From contig JBBELK010000052.1 of assembly GCA_037783545.1 (NCBI GenBank), positions 496,001-560,000 on the forward strand: a stretch of 64,000 nt of DNA, read 5' to 3'. The notes beneath the pieces were generated by a model. It saw only the letters and a list, made by a program, of their open reading frames with translations. It did not search any database and was not told the origin of the DNA. The translations under genes and the position numbers were made by a program. Each line of letters begins with the position of its first letter. Position 1 is the first letter of the stretch. Below are positions 21,548 through 33,402 of the stretch, one piece after another. Origin of the DNA: Henricia sp. BOLD:AAB3569. Its lineage: Eukaryota; Echinodermata; Asteroidea; Spinulosida; Echinasteridae.

Positions 21548-21739
21548 ATGGTTGGTCGACAGGTCCTTCGGTGACGTTGACATGTATTTCCTGAGAATCT
21601 ACCAATACAGTTTGACCAGAGTTGAAGTCCTCTCCAAAGCAGCTATATAGACCCCCATCGGTGGTACTCTGGAAATCTCCAATGTAAAGCGTCGTCAAAG
21701 TTGCTTCAGTGTGAACCACTCGGATTCGAGAACTAGGAT
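21548..21739 (-). CDS. FZ-Ig protein, Ig-b exon (second half of Ig domain 2)
   Basis: A 192-bp exon (acceptor AAATCTGCAG, donor T|GTAAAG, phase 1-1). It reads DPSSRIRVVHTEATLTTLYI then GDFQSTTDGGLYSCFGEDF...GQTVLVD and a linker VTEGPVDQP. DGGLYSC is the Ig F-strand motif. It is a paralogue of 16742-16942. The donor lies within the target duplication of a MITE (21349-21543). It joins FZ2 in frame through TCC. Confidence 0.9.
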
Positions 21740-22194
21740 CTGCAGATTTACATATAATGAATTAATAATGTTCTTTTCAAAAATAATGAGACGAGGCAAA
21801 TACACGATATCACAAAAGGCATTAAAACGATTATAGCGTTTAAAATTCCTGTTTGTAAATCGAATTTCGTAAATTAGTGGACAAACTCTGGTTTCGAAGA
21901 AGGAGATGGAATTGCATGCATGTGAAGGTCAAGCTGGAAATGTTTGTGGCATGTGGTAAATATGTTACAAGTAGGTTACAAGTTTTGACACATTTTTTTG
22001 GGTCAGAAATCACTAAAAGAGCTCACGTAAATGGAAGTTAATGTACATTTCTCGGTGTACGTAATTGTTACGTCCAAAACCTGCCTGCCTGACACTTGAA
22101 ACGGGCTTGTACTGTGATTTGTGACCAAAGTTACATGATTACGGAGAAAGCAGGGACATTTTGAAGAGGATCGGAGTGACAAGATTTAACCTAC
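21740..22194 (-). other. intron between Ig-a and Ig-b of Ig domain 2
   Basis: The donor is G|GTAGGT at 22195/22194 and the acceptor CTGCAG at 21745-21740. No element or coding potential was recognised. Confidence 0.5.
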
Positions 22195-22320
22195 CGGTTG
22201 AAATCTCCCTTCCTCTTGGGGACAGCCATTTGGGTTGCAGAGCTGGATGAAGATTATACGTGCAGTCGATGGAGTAGTCTGATCCAACAATTCGAAGATC
22301 ACCAATCTCAACCTCTCTCG
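22195..22320 (-). CDS. FZ-Ig protein, Ig-a exon (first half of Ig domain 2)
   Basis: A 126-bp exon (acceptor GGAATAATAG, donor G|GTAGGT, phase 1-1). It reads REVEIGDLRIVGSDYSIDC then TYNLHPALQPKWLSPRGREISTG, with the B-strand cysteine and PKW. It is strikingly similar to the other two 126-bp Ig-a exons. Unlike those, no FZ exon is found immediately upstream. The 2.5 kb up to the previous exon (24846) holds a TIR element and a gypsy fossil, so an FZ exon may have been lost or never present. If spliced from 24846 the junction codon is TCG (Ser); if spliced from an FZ exon, GCG (Ala). Confidence 0.86.
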
Positions 22321-22446
22321 CTATTATTCCAGCATTTGAAAAGAAACGGTATGGAAAATTATGTTTGGGCAGGCGGTATTTTGCATATGAAGTCACCAAC
22401 AGTAATTTAAAACCCATATTTCAGCTTAACAAAATAGAAACCTAAG

Positions 22447-22787
22447 CAGGCGCGGATCCAGGGGGCGAGGGGGGGTTGGGGGTCAAAACACCCCCTGCTC
22501 TTAAAAACAAAAAATAATAATAAATAAATTTTTACAAAAATGGACAATGCAAGGAGGTTATTTTCCCCGATATACAAGTCTTCCCCATCATAAGGTAAGT
22601 GCATCACTCAGCAATGTACAAGTGATAGATTGCATACTTTATATATATGTATATATATATATATATATAACAAAATCTGACGGGCCGAAACCCCCCCCCC
22701 CCCCACCCCACCCCACCCCCCCCCCCCCCCCCCCCCCCCCACCCCCCCCCCCCCCCCCACCTGGAAAAAATCCTGGATCCGCCCCTG
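22447..22787. mobile_element. 341-bp TIR element with 5-bp target duplication, TA and poly-C runs
   Basis: Ends CAGGCGCGGATCCAGG and CCTGGATCCGCCCCTG are inverted. CTAAG flanks both sides (22442-22446, 22788-22792). The interior holds a (TA)n run near 22645-22668 and long C tracts at 22691-22758. Noncoding. The superfamily is uncertain. Confidence 0.75.
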
Positions 22788-22899
22788 CTAAGCGAGCTCC
22801 TCAAAGACAAATTGCGGCCTCCGTCGGGGTGTATATCAAGCTATCATTGCCCATAACGCCCTTGTTGGTCAGAAAGAGGGATCTGTGCATGAAAAAGGC

Positions 22900-24290
22900 T
22901 CTCCTTGGAACTGTAGGAAACATCAAAGGATCCAGACAAATGAACCATATCTACAGTGACAGTCTTCCTTGTTCAAATAGGCCATCCACAATCAACATGA
23001 TCAAGATAACCAAGCTTATACAGTCCAGACGATAGACAAACCACTGGTACAGATGCTAGCTATATGGACAAACCACCGAGGCCATGTCAGTATAGAGATG
23101 AGCAAGCTCAGCAGAGTGACCCGAAGGTAGCGAAGAACGGCAAGTCAAAGTTCATACAATTCAAAGGCATACTCTATCGTGAAATTGAACATAGCCATAT
23201 GCTTCGTCAAATAGTGGTTCCGAAATAATACCGCAAGCATGTGAAGAAGTTACGAGCCCAGCATCGGTAGATACCAATTAACGTATTAAGAGGACGACGG
23301 ACAAGATTATCAGCAACTTCTACTGCATGGTCAGAGGTTCAAGCAGATGTGAAAAGGTTCTGCAAATCCTGCGACATCCAAGGACAGGTAAGAGAAGCAT
23401 TAATTGAAAGATGACATCGTGTTATGCTTACTTTCGTTGACTATGCCATAAGATATCCTGAGGCAAATCCACCGGTCAGCATTGAAGCATCACGAGTTTC
23501 AGAAGCTACTGTAGATATTTTCCGTAGGGTAGGAATCCAAGAATGTTCACAATTCACTTCTAGGTCGATGAACGAAATTAGTCGCCTTAAATATCACTGA
23601 GACAATAAGGTAATTACCAGCCAATATCACCCTTCATGCAATGGCCTTGTCGAAAGACTCAATGGCACACTATGCAGATGTTGAAAATAATGTGTTCAGA
23701 ATAACGTAGAGATTGGGACAGGTAACTTGTGCCTATATACAGAGAGGTACACCAAACCAGCACTATATGATTTCCATGACTAATCTTGAGAGTTGTGGAC
23801 AGACGAAGGCACCGGAAGTTGGGACAGTACCGTACATCTTGTATCTAACTGGATGGCACTTGTAAGATGGCTCAAGAGGCATTGCAGAACTCTTCGGAGA
23901 AAATGTAGACGTACTATACGACCACAAGAGCAGGCAGAAAAACTTTAAAGTTGGCGACAAGCTATAGAGAAATTTCAAACTGCCATCGAAAACAAGGGTC
24001 TCAGTGCTTTCTTTTATGACAAAATTTGCAAATGAAAAAACGCGTGACGTATACTACAGAGGCTCAGCATCTGAAACGAGGCTGTCGGTGATAATTTTAA
24101 ATTTGTCAATTACTAAATTCTTCCTACAGATCATCAGAACAAGCTCATATAATACAATGGAAGAGCCCGTGTGAGATTGTTGAGAAGTCCTGTGGACTAC
24201 CGCATTGAAAAGAGTGCATCGAGGAACTAAAACATCCCATGTCAACGCTGACGAATAATACGTTGAGAAGAGTTACCGAGATTTTCTGAC
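22900..24290 (+). pseudogene. Ty3/gypsy retrotransposon pol (integrase) remnant
   Basis: Broken frames read in order as gypsy-type integrase: QADVKRFCKSCDIQ at about 23342-23383 (zinc-binding CxxC), VDYAIRYPEA at about 23437-23466, EATVDIFRRVGIQE at about 23503-23544, YHPSCNGLVERLNGTL at about 23626-23673 with the third catalytic glutamate, DHKSRQKNFKVGDK at about 23920-23961, and a C-terminal QWK..CEIVEKS at about 24157. Multiple stops and frameshifts make it inactive. No LTRs were recognised, so the fossil is truncated. It lies in the intron between Ig-b 1 and Ig-a 2 of the FZ-Ig gene, on the opposite strand. Confidence 0.85.
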
Positions 24291-24845
24291 AATATCGTAC
24301 GTTTATTTAGTAACCGAATAATACGTTTAGAGCGAGAAATGTAGGCTACATTTTGCTTTTTTTAATGAAGAAAACGCGAAATTTATTTGTTCTTCGGGAA
24401 AACTAGTGTACTGTTTGCATTGTACAATAATTATTGAACATTGAGCCCTAGTCTTTTTTAACAACCAACTTGGATCACGAAACCCACTATAGTGCTTTGT
24501 TCCTCCCTATTCTTTTAAAGAAAAGTCCTACTTTGTGCAGTATTTTGGTGCGTTTTCTTTACCCTTAGATTGAAACTCTCTGGACCTCATTTCTGGCTAA
24601 CTGACTTTACCTGGGGTCAAATAAAATATTTTGTTTCGGTTATTAGCTTTAGATCGAAATCTGAGTTTTTCTGTCTTCCCAGTCAAAACGTGAGTTGCAA
24701 CCATGTCATTGTGGACCACTTTTCTGCGTTACTTATGTAACACAAGCTTATGCACATTACATGGGCTACAACGGCGCCCAGTGTTTAAAAGTTAAACTGG
24801 ATGACGTTTTGGATCAGAATTTCGAACAAAATGAAAATTACTTAC
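24291..24845 (-). other. intron sequence, nothing recognised
   Basis: Intron sequence just downstream (minus strand) of the Ig-b exon at 24846. No FZ-like cysteine pattern could be found here on the minus strand. Confidence 0.45.
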
Positions 24846-25010
24846 ATGGTTGATAGATGTTGTCGATGGTGACAGATCGCGAGTATGTGTCACCATCGCT
24901 GCAGGTGTAGATCCCGGCATCTCGAGAATCGATGAAATTATGAATGATGAGTCGGAAGACCGTCCCGTCATCCGAAGGAGCAACCTCAATGTGGTCCGTT
25001 TGTGGAGCGA
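24846..25010 (-). CDS. FZ-Ig protein, Ig-b exon (second half of Ig domain 1)
   Basis: A 165-bp exon (acceptor TATACTCAG, donor T|GTAAGT, phase 1-1). It reads VAPQTDHIEVAPSDDGTVFR then LIIHNFIDSRDAGIYTCSDG...SVTIDNIYQP. DAGIYTC is a canonical Ig F-strand motif. It pairs with the Ig-a exon at 61307-61444, from which it is separated by a ~36.3 kb intron holding the satellite array. It is more diverged from the other Ig-b exons than they are from each other. Confidence 0.88.
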
Positions 25011-26114
25011 CTGAGTATAAAGAAGTAACGTTGACGATTACACACGAGAGTGAAAGTACACACGAGAGTATAAGTCATGACCATGTACATCAGTGATACT
25101 GATTTTTTTTTCCAGACACTGTGGTCTGATTTGAATCAAAGAGTGCGCTACACGTTTCGCTCGTTTCTGTGGTTAACCAAATTAAATTGTAAGGCAATTA
25201 AAGGCATTACACATGATTGGTATCTCGAAGAATCAGAAATGTTCACAGATTTACACACAACTTACACAATATAAACACGATGACGGCAGAAAACGTCCCT
25301 TGAAATGGTTTTGTCTGAAGTGATAGTCTTTGAGAAATGAGCAAAACAATTATAATTCGTCTTGCGAGACGTAAATTCAATTAGTTTTGTCTGAAGTGAT
25401 ATGATTCTTTGAGAAATGAGCAAAACAATTATTTTTCGTCTCGCGAGACGTAAATTCAATTCGCCCCAAAACCATTTCGCCCTGGACCACTTCATCCTGA
25501 ACCACTAGGCCTATCCGCCCAAGTGCCATATCGCCCCAAAACCATGGGGGGTGAAACTATTTGTAACAGTTTACCAATCATGTATACTATCTTTAAACTG
25601 TACGCGCAACTTATTTATTTCTTCAACATTTTCGTAGTGTGGCTTTTCGTAAAAAGCTGGCCATCCTGAAAAAACTAATATGGAAAAGTGGTCCCTTTTG
25701 CTCTACTTTTGTGGTCCCTTTTGCACGACCGCATGGAACTACACGGGTCGAAACAGTTCTATCCGGGCAAAAATTGATTTTATTTTTTTTAAGCCAAAGT
25801 AAAGCATCATGAAATCGGGATGGCTCGGAATTCTAATCTTTGTATATTTATCTAAAACATTCCCACATTTGAATGACATTGGACATTTCGTTTCGTCGGA
25901 CCAGCATTTTAAAAAGGCTTTTGCGACATCCCCGAGTGCCTCTTTTCTGTATAAAACTATAGGGGTGTCAATTACCGATGCGGCTGGGGCAACTTTGCAG
26001 CGCCGTAACTTCCCAGTACATAACTCTATGAAAGCGGGTTTTCCGCGAATCCATGCAGGATGTATCCTTCTATTAATATGTAAAGATGGCTGTGATTGGT
26101 CGGAAAATAAAATA
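25011..26114 (-). other. intron, 3' flank of the satellite array
   Basis: Includes a ~70-bp tandem duplication at about 25308-25460 (TTTTGTCTGAAGTGATA ... CGTCTCGCGAGACGTAAATTC twice). From about 25740 to 26114 both strands stay open, with possible products on plus (from 25809) and minus (to 26305) that run into the array. Neither shows a known domain; I treat the stretch as unidentified. Confidence 0.4.
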
Positions 26115-29100
26115 AAAACTAGAGGTATGTCTGTTGATAACAGAGCATATGGCTTTCCGCTTTTCTTTTTTTGTATGTTTGTATGCATGTAAAACTGCAT
26201 GCTGTATAATACTACTTGTACAATATAAATACATACCGTACATATACATGTACAGTATGCAGTGACAAGATTCAAAAATTCATAATAAATCAACAAATCA
26301 TGCATGTCATACTAATGTAACTTGGTATGTTACATGTTAATGACCAGGTCCAGGCACCTGATAGTTTTCAAGGTCATACGACCAATGAAGAAAGTAAACG
26401 ACCTTGGTTAATGTATACTTGAGGAACTCTTATTTGATTACGTCATCGTGACGTCACAATATTTAGCTGATAATATACATTTGACCAATTCAAAATACGT
26501 TTTGGTCTTTTTTCAACTCGTCACTAGAGGGCGCTGTTTCGTGTGACGACTTAACTTTTTGTATTTTTTGAATGCCCAAGGGGTCCTGAGACTAACACCG
26601 TTGACACGATCTCGGCATCGCTTACCAGTTTTAAATGACAAGGCAGCCTCGTTTTCGACCAATAGGAAACAAGATTCAAGGTCAATGTCTCTGCATGAAA
26701 TTTAGACCTTGGATAGTCATGACCAGTGCCGAAAGAATAAATATTGTATCTCAAACGGTTGAATTTTTACAGATTTTTCAATTTGCAAGGCATTAAATTT
26801 CAGACACATGTAATCTGACACCTGGTGACGTCATCAAGATCTAACCTCTTTGGTATAGTACTTTACTATGGGTTCCTTATTGTGACTAAGTTTGATGATG
26901 ATCCAAGCTTTGCAAGCGACTCTTCTAGCACCGAGACAGACTGTGTGCTTTGTCTATGGGATAGTGCAGATGTATGCATATTGTACATGCTTATGTACAC
27001 TCGTATACATGTATATACTGCACTGTGTGTATGCTGTAGTATAGGTTACCAGATTCAAAAATTCATAACAAATCAACAAATGACGTCACACTAATGTAAC
27101 TTGGTATGTTATATGTTAATGACCAAGTCTACGTCCCTGCTAGGTTTCAAGGTCATACGCCCATTAGAGGAAGTGAACGACCTTGGCAAATTTATGCTGC
27201 ACAAACGGGCTTATTTGATGACGTCATCGTTACGCCACCAAATTTTGCTGCTAATATGCATTAGACCAAGTCACAACAAACCTAAAACACAAAATTTGAC
27301 CTCCATCGGCCTTTTCGTTCTCTAGATATAACCGTTAGAAGAACGCATGTTCAACTGAGTGTAATTTGACACCTGGTGACGTCATCAAACTTTTGAAGGT
27401 ATGGGCGTGTTCACTGACCCTCAGTGAACATATGCACCAATTTTGGGCCAATTTGCAAAAACTTCGCCACAGACATCTCTTCAAAATAGGTTTTGGCCAT
27501 TTTTCAACTTGCCGCTAGAGGGCGCTCTTTCGTGTCACGACTTAACTTTTGGTATTTTTGGAATGCCCAAGAAGTCTTGAGACTAACTATTTTGACCCGA
27601 TCTCTGTATCTGCTACCAGTTTTAAATGACAGGGCAGCCTCGTTTTCGACCAATAGGAAGCAAGATTCAAGGTCAATGTCTGTGTATGAAATTTAGACCT
27701 TGGATAGTCATGACCATTGCCGAAGGAATAAAGTTTGTATCTCAAACGGTTGAATTTTTACAGAAGTTTAAATGTTGAAGGCCATATATTTCAAACGCTT
27801 GTAATCTGACACCTGATGACGTCATCAAAATGTAAACACATTTGTGCAGTACTTCATTATAAGGTGATTGTTGTGACCAAGTTTGATGATGATCCGAGCT
27901 TTGCAAGTGACCATTTTGCCAGGCCGAAAGACCATGCGCTTTGTCTATGGGGTTTTGGGAGAAGAATAAAAAAAGCTAAAAAAACTAGAAGTATGTCTGT
28001 TGATAACAGAGCATATGGCTTTCCGCTTTTCTTTTTTTGTATGTTTGTATGCATGTAAAACTGCATGCTGTATAATACTACATCTACACTTTGTACAATG
28101 TAAATGCATACCGTACATGTACATGTACATGCACAGTGACAAGATTCAAAAATTCATAATAAATCAACAAATCATGCATGTCATACTAATGTAACTTGGT
28201 ATGTCACATGTTAATGACCAGGTCCATGCACCTGCTAGGTTTGAAGGTCATACGACTAATGGAGGAAGTAAACGACCTTTGCTAATGTATGATGCACAAA
28301 CGCGCTTATTTGATGACATCGTGACGCCACAAGATTTTGCTGACAATATGCATTAGAACAAGTCACAACAAACCTAAAACACAAAATTTGACCTTCGTCG
28401 GCCTTTTCGTTCTTCAGATATAACCGTTAGAAGAACGCATGTTCAACCGAGTGTAATTTGACACCTGGTGACGTCATCAAACTGTTGAAGGTATGGACAT
28501 GTTCACTGACCCTCAGTGAACACTTGCACCAATTTTGGGCCAATTAGCAAAAACTTCGCCGCAAACATCTCTTCAAAATACGTTTTGGTTATTTTTAAAC
28601 TCGCCGCTAGAGGGCGCTCTTTTGTGTGACGACTTAACTTTTGCTATTTTTGTAATGCCCAAGGTGTCCCGAGACTAACAACGTTGACCCAATCTCGGTA
28701 TCTGCTACCAGTTTTAAATGACAACGCAGCCTCGTTTTCGACCAATAGGAAGCAAGATTCAAGGTCATTGTCTCTGCATGAAATTTAGACATTGGATAGT
28801 CATGACCATTGCCGAAACAAAAATTTTTAAATCTCAAACGGTTGAATTTTTACAGATTTTTGAATTTTTAAGGCATTAAATTTCAGACACATGTAATCTG
28901 ACCCCTGGTGACGTCATCAATATGTAACCTCTTTGGTATAGTACTTTAATATGGGTTCCTTATTGTGACCAAGTTTGATGATGATCCAAGCTTTGCAAGC
29001 GACCCTTCTAGCAGCGAGATAGACTATGTGCTTTGTCTATGGGAAATGGGGTAGTGCAGATGTATGCATATTGTACATGCTTATGTACACTCGTATATAC

Positions 29101-30058
29101 TGCACTGTGTGTATGCTGTGGTATAGGTTGCCAGATTCAAAAATTCATAACAAATCAACAAATGACGTCACACTAATGTAACTTGATATGTTATATGTTA
29201 ATGACCAAGTCTACGTCTTTGCTAGGTTTCAAGGTCATACGCCCATTAGAGGAAGTGAACGACCTTGGCTAATGTATGCTGCACAAACGGGCTTATTTGA
29301 TGACGTCATCGTTACGCCACCAAATTTTGCTGCTAATATGCATTAGACCAAGTCACAACAAACCTAAAACACAAAATTTGACCTCCATCGGCCTTTTCGT
29401 TCTCTAGATATAACCGTTAGAAGAACGCATGTTCAACTGAGTGTAATTTGACACCTGGTGACGTCATCAAACTTTTGAAGGTATGGGCGTGTTCACTGAC
29501 CCTCAGTGAACATATGCACCAATTTTGGGCCAATTTGCAAAAACTTCGCCACAGACATCTCTTCAAAATAGGTTTTGGCCATTTTTCAACTTGCCGCTAG
29601 AGGGCGCTCTTTCGTGTCACGACTTAACTTTTGGTATTTTTGGAATGCCCAAGAGGTCTTGAGACTAACACTTTTGACCCGATCTCTGTATCTGCTACCA
29701 GTTTTAAATGACAGGGCAGCCTCGTTTTCGACCAATAGGAAGCAAGATTCAAGGTCAATGTCTGTGTATGAAATTTAGACCTTGGATAGTCATGACCATT
29801 GCCGAAAGAATAAAGTTTGTATCTCAAACGGTTGAATTTTTACAGAAGTTTCAATTTGAAGGCCATATATTTCAAACGCTTGTAATCTGACACCTGATGA
29901 CGTCATCAAAATGTAAACACATTTGTGCAGTACTTCATTATGTGGTGATTGTTGTGACCAAGTTTGATGATGATCCGAGCTTTGCAAGTGACCATTTTGC
30001 CAGGCCGAAAGACCATGCGCTTTGTCTATGGGGTTTTGGGAGAAGAATAAAAAAAGCT

Positions 30059-30276
30059 AAAAACTAGAGGTATGTCTGTTGATAACAGAGCATATGGCTT
30101 TCCGCTTTTTGGCTTTCCGCACTCCTGCGGAAAGCCTTTGAAACTGTTCTGATTTTTTTGTTTTTTTTTTTTTTTTTTTTTTTGGCTTTCCGCACTCCTG
30201 CGGAAAGTCCTTGTTTCTGTTCTGATTTTTTTTTTTTGGCTTTCCGCACTCCTGCGGAAAGCCTTTGAAACTGTTC

Positions 30277-30307
<31 letters not shown>

Positions 30308-30346
30308 GGCTTTCCGCACTCCTGCGGAAAGCCTTTGAAACTGTTC

Positions 30347-30380
<34 letters not shown>
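30059..30380. repeat. hairpin/poly(A) minisatellite at first inversion point (4 units)
   Basis: Four copies, on the minus strand, of a 42-bp unit (TCAGAACAGTTTCAAAGG plus hairpin GGCTTTCCGC-aggagt-GCGGAAAGCC), separated by A runs of variable length. The array changes orientation across this block. Confidence 0.88.
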
Positions 30381-30383
<3 letters not shown>

Positions 30384-32455
30384 CTTTTTTTATTCTTCTC
30401 CCAAAACCTCATAGACAAAGCGCATGGTCTTTCGGCCTGGCAAAATGGTCACTTGCAAAGCTCGGATCATCATCAAACTTGGTCACAACAATCACCTCAT
30501 AATGAAGTACTGCACAAATGTGTTTACATTTTGATGACGTCATCAGGTGTCAGATTACAAGCGTTTGAAATATATGGCCTTCAAATTGAAACTTCTGTAA
30601 AAATTCAACCGTTTGAGATACAAACTTTATTCTTTCGGCAATGGTCATGACTATCCAAGGTCTAAATTTCATACACAGACATTGACCTTGAATCTTGCTT
30701 CCTATTGGTCGAAAACGAGGCTGCCCTGTCATTTAAAACTGGTAGCAGATACAGAGATCGGGTCAAAAGTGTTAGTCTCAAGACCTCTTGGGCATTCCAA
30801 AAATACCAAAAGTTAAGTCGTGACACGAAAGAGCGCCCTCTAGCGGCAAGTTGAAAAATGGCCAAAACCTATTTTGAAGAGATGTCTGTGGCGAAGTTTT
30901 TGCAAATTGGCCCAAAATTGGTGCATATGTTCACTGAGGGTCAGTGAACATGCCCATACCTTCAAAAGTTTGATGACGTCACCGGGTGTCAAATTACACT
31001 CAGTTGAACATGCGTTCTTCTAACGGTTATATATAGAGAACGAAAAGGCCGATGGAGGTCAAATTTTGTGTTTTAGGTTTGTTGTGACTTGGTCTAATGC
31101 ATATTAGCAGCAAAATTTGGTGGCGTAACGATGACGTCATCAAATAAGCCTGTTTGTGCAGCATACATTTGCCAAGGTCGTTCACTTCCTCTAATGGGCG
31201 TATGACCTTGAAACCTAGCAGGGACGTAGACGTGGTCATTAACATATAACATACCAAGTTACATTAGTGTGACGTCCTTTGTTGATTTGTTATGAATTTT
31301 TGAATCTGGCAACCTATACTACAGCATACACACAGTGCAGTATATACGAGTGTACATAAGCATGTACAATATGCATACATCTGCACTACCCCATATCCCA
31401 TAGACAAAGCACATAGTCTATCTCGCTGCTAGAAGGGTCGCTTGCAAAGCTTGGATCATCATCAAACTTGGTCACAATAAGGAACCCATAGTAAAGTACT
31501 ATACCAAAGAGGTTACATCTTGATGACGTCACCAGGTGTCAGATTACATGTGTCTGAAATTTAATGCCTTAAAAATTCAAAAATCTGTAAAAATTCAACC
31601 GTTTGAGATACAAAAATTTTTGTTTCGGCAATGGTCATGACTATCCAATGTCTAAATTTCATGCAGAGACAATGACCTTGAATCTTGCTTCCTATTTGTC
31701 GAAAACGAGGCTGCGTCGTCATTTAAAACTGGAAGCAGATACCGAGATTGGGTCAACGTTGTTAGTCTAAAGACCCCTTGGGCATTCAAAAAATACCAAA
31801 AGTTAAGTCGTGACACGAAAGAGCGCCCTCTAGCGGCAAGTTGAAAAATGGCTAAAACGCGTTTTGAACAGATGTCTGTGGCGAAGTTTTTTGAAATTGG
31901 CCCAAAATTGGTGAATATGTTCGCTGAGGGTCAGTGAACATGCCCATACCTTCAAAAGTTTGATGACGTCAACAGGTGTCAAATTACACTCGGTTGAACA
32001 TGCATTCTTTTAACAGCTATATCTAGAGAACGAAAAGGCTGATGAAGGTCAAATTTTGTGTTTTAGGTTTGTTGTGACTTGGTCTAATGCATATTAGCAG
32101 AAAAATTTGGTGGCGTAACGATAACGTAATCAAATAAGAGTTCCTCAAGTATACATTAACCTAGATCGTGTACTTCCTCCATTGGTCGTATGACCTTCAA
32201 ACCTAGCAGGTGCCTGGACCTGGTCATTAACATGTAACATATCAAGTTACATTAGTATGACATGCATGATTTGTTGATTTATTATGAATTTTTGAATCTT
32301 TTCACTGTGCATGTACATGTACATGTAGGGTATGCATTTACATTGTACAAAGTGTACGTAGTATTATACAGCATGCAGTTTTACATGCATACAAACATAC
32401 AAAAAAAGAAAAGCGGAAAGCCATATGCTCTGTTATCAACAGACATACCTCTAGT

Positions 32456-32503
32456 TTTTTTTTTGGCTTTCCGCACTCCTGCGGAAAGCCTTTGAAACTG
32501 TTC

Positions 32504-32534
<31 letters not shown>

Positions 32535-32535
32535 A
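32456..32535 (-). repeat. single hairpin/poly(A) minisatellite unit
   Basis: One 42-bp unit followed by a T run of about 27 (A run on the minus strand) at the same position inside a B-type monomer as the other expansions. Confidence 0.85.
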
Positions 32536-33402
32536 GCTTTTTGTATTCTTCTCCCAAAACCCCATAGACAAAGCGCATGGTCTTTCGGCCTGGCAAAATG
32601 GTCACTTGCAAAGCTCGGATCATCATCAAACTTGGTCACAACAATCACCTCATAATGAAGTACTGCACAAATGTGTTTACATTTTGATGACGTCATCAGG
32701 TGTCAGATTACAAGCGTTTGAAATATATGGCCTTCAAATTGAAACTTCTGTAAAAATTCAACCGTTTGAGATACAAACTTTATTCTTTCGGCAATGGTCA
32801 TGACTATCCAAGGTCTAAATTTCATACACAGACATTGACCTTGAATCTTGCTTCCTATTGGTCGAAAACGAGGCTGCCCTGTCATTTAAAACTGGTAGCA
32901 GATACAGAGATCGGGTCAAAAGTGTTAGTCTCAAGACCTCTTGGGCATTCCAAAAATACCAAAAGTTAAGTCGTGACACGAAAGAGCGCCCTCTAGCGGC
33001 AAGTTGAAAAATGGCCAAAACCTATTTTAAAGAGATGTCTGTGGCGAAGTTTTTGCAAATTGGCCCAAAATTGGTGCATATGTTCACTGAGGGTCAGTGA
33101 ACACGCCCATACCTTCAAAAGTTTGATGACGTCACCAGGTGTCAAATTACACTCAGTTGAACATGCGTTCTTCTAACGGTTATATCTAGAGAACGAAAAG
33201 GCCGATGGAGGTCAAATTTTGTGTTTTAGGTTTGTTGTGACTTGGTTTAATGCATATTAGCAGCAAAATTTGGTGGCGTAACGATGACGTCATCAAATAA
33301 GCCCGTTTGTGCAGCATACATTAGCCAAGGTCGTTCACTTCCTCTAATGGGCGTATGACCTTGAAACCTAGCAGGGACGTAGACTTGGTCATTAACATAT
33401 AA

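Noticed and set aside
22547..23035. Open frame of 162 codons with a poly-proline run, and glycine-rich frame on the other strand
   Set aside because: It spans the poly-C tract and TIR end of a mobile element and runs into retrotransposon debris.
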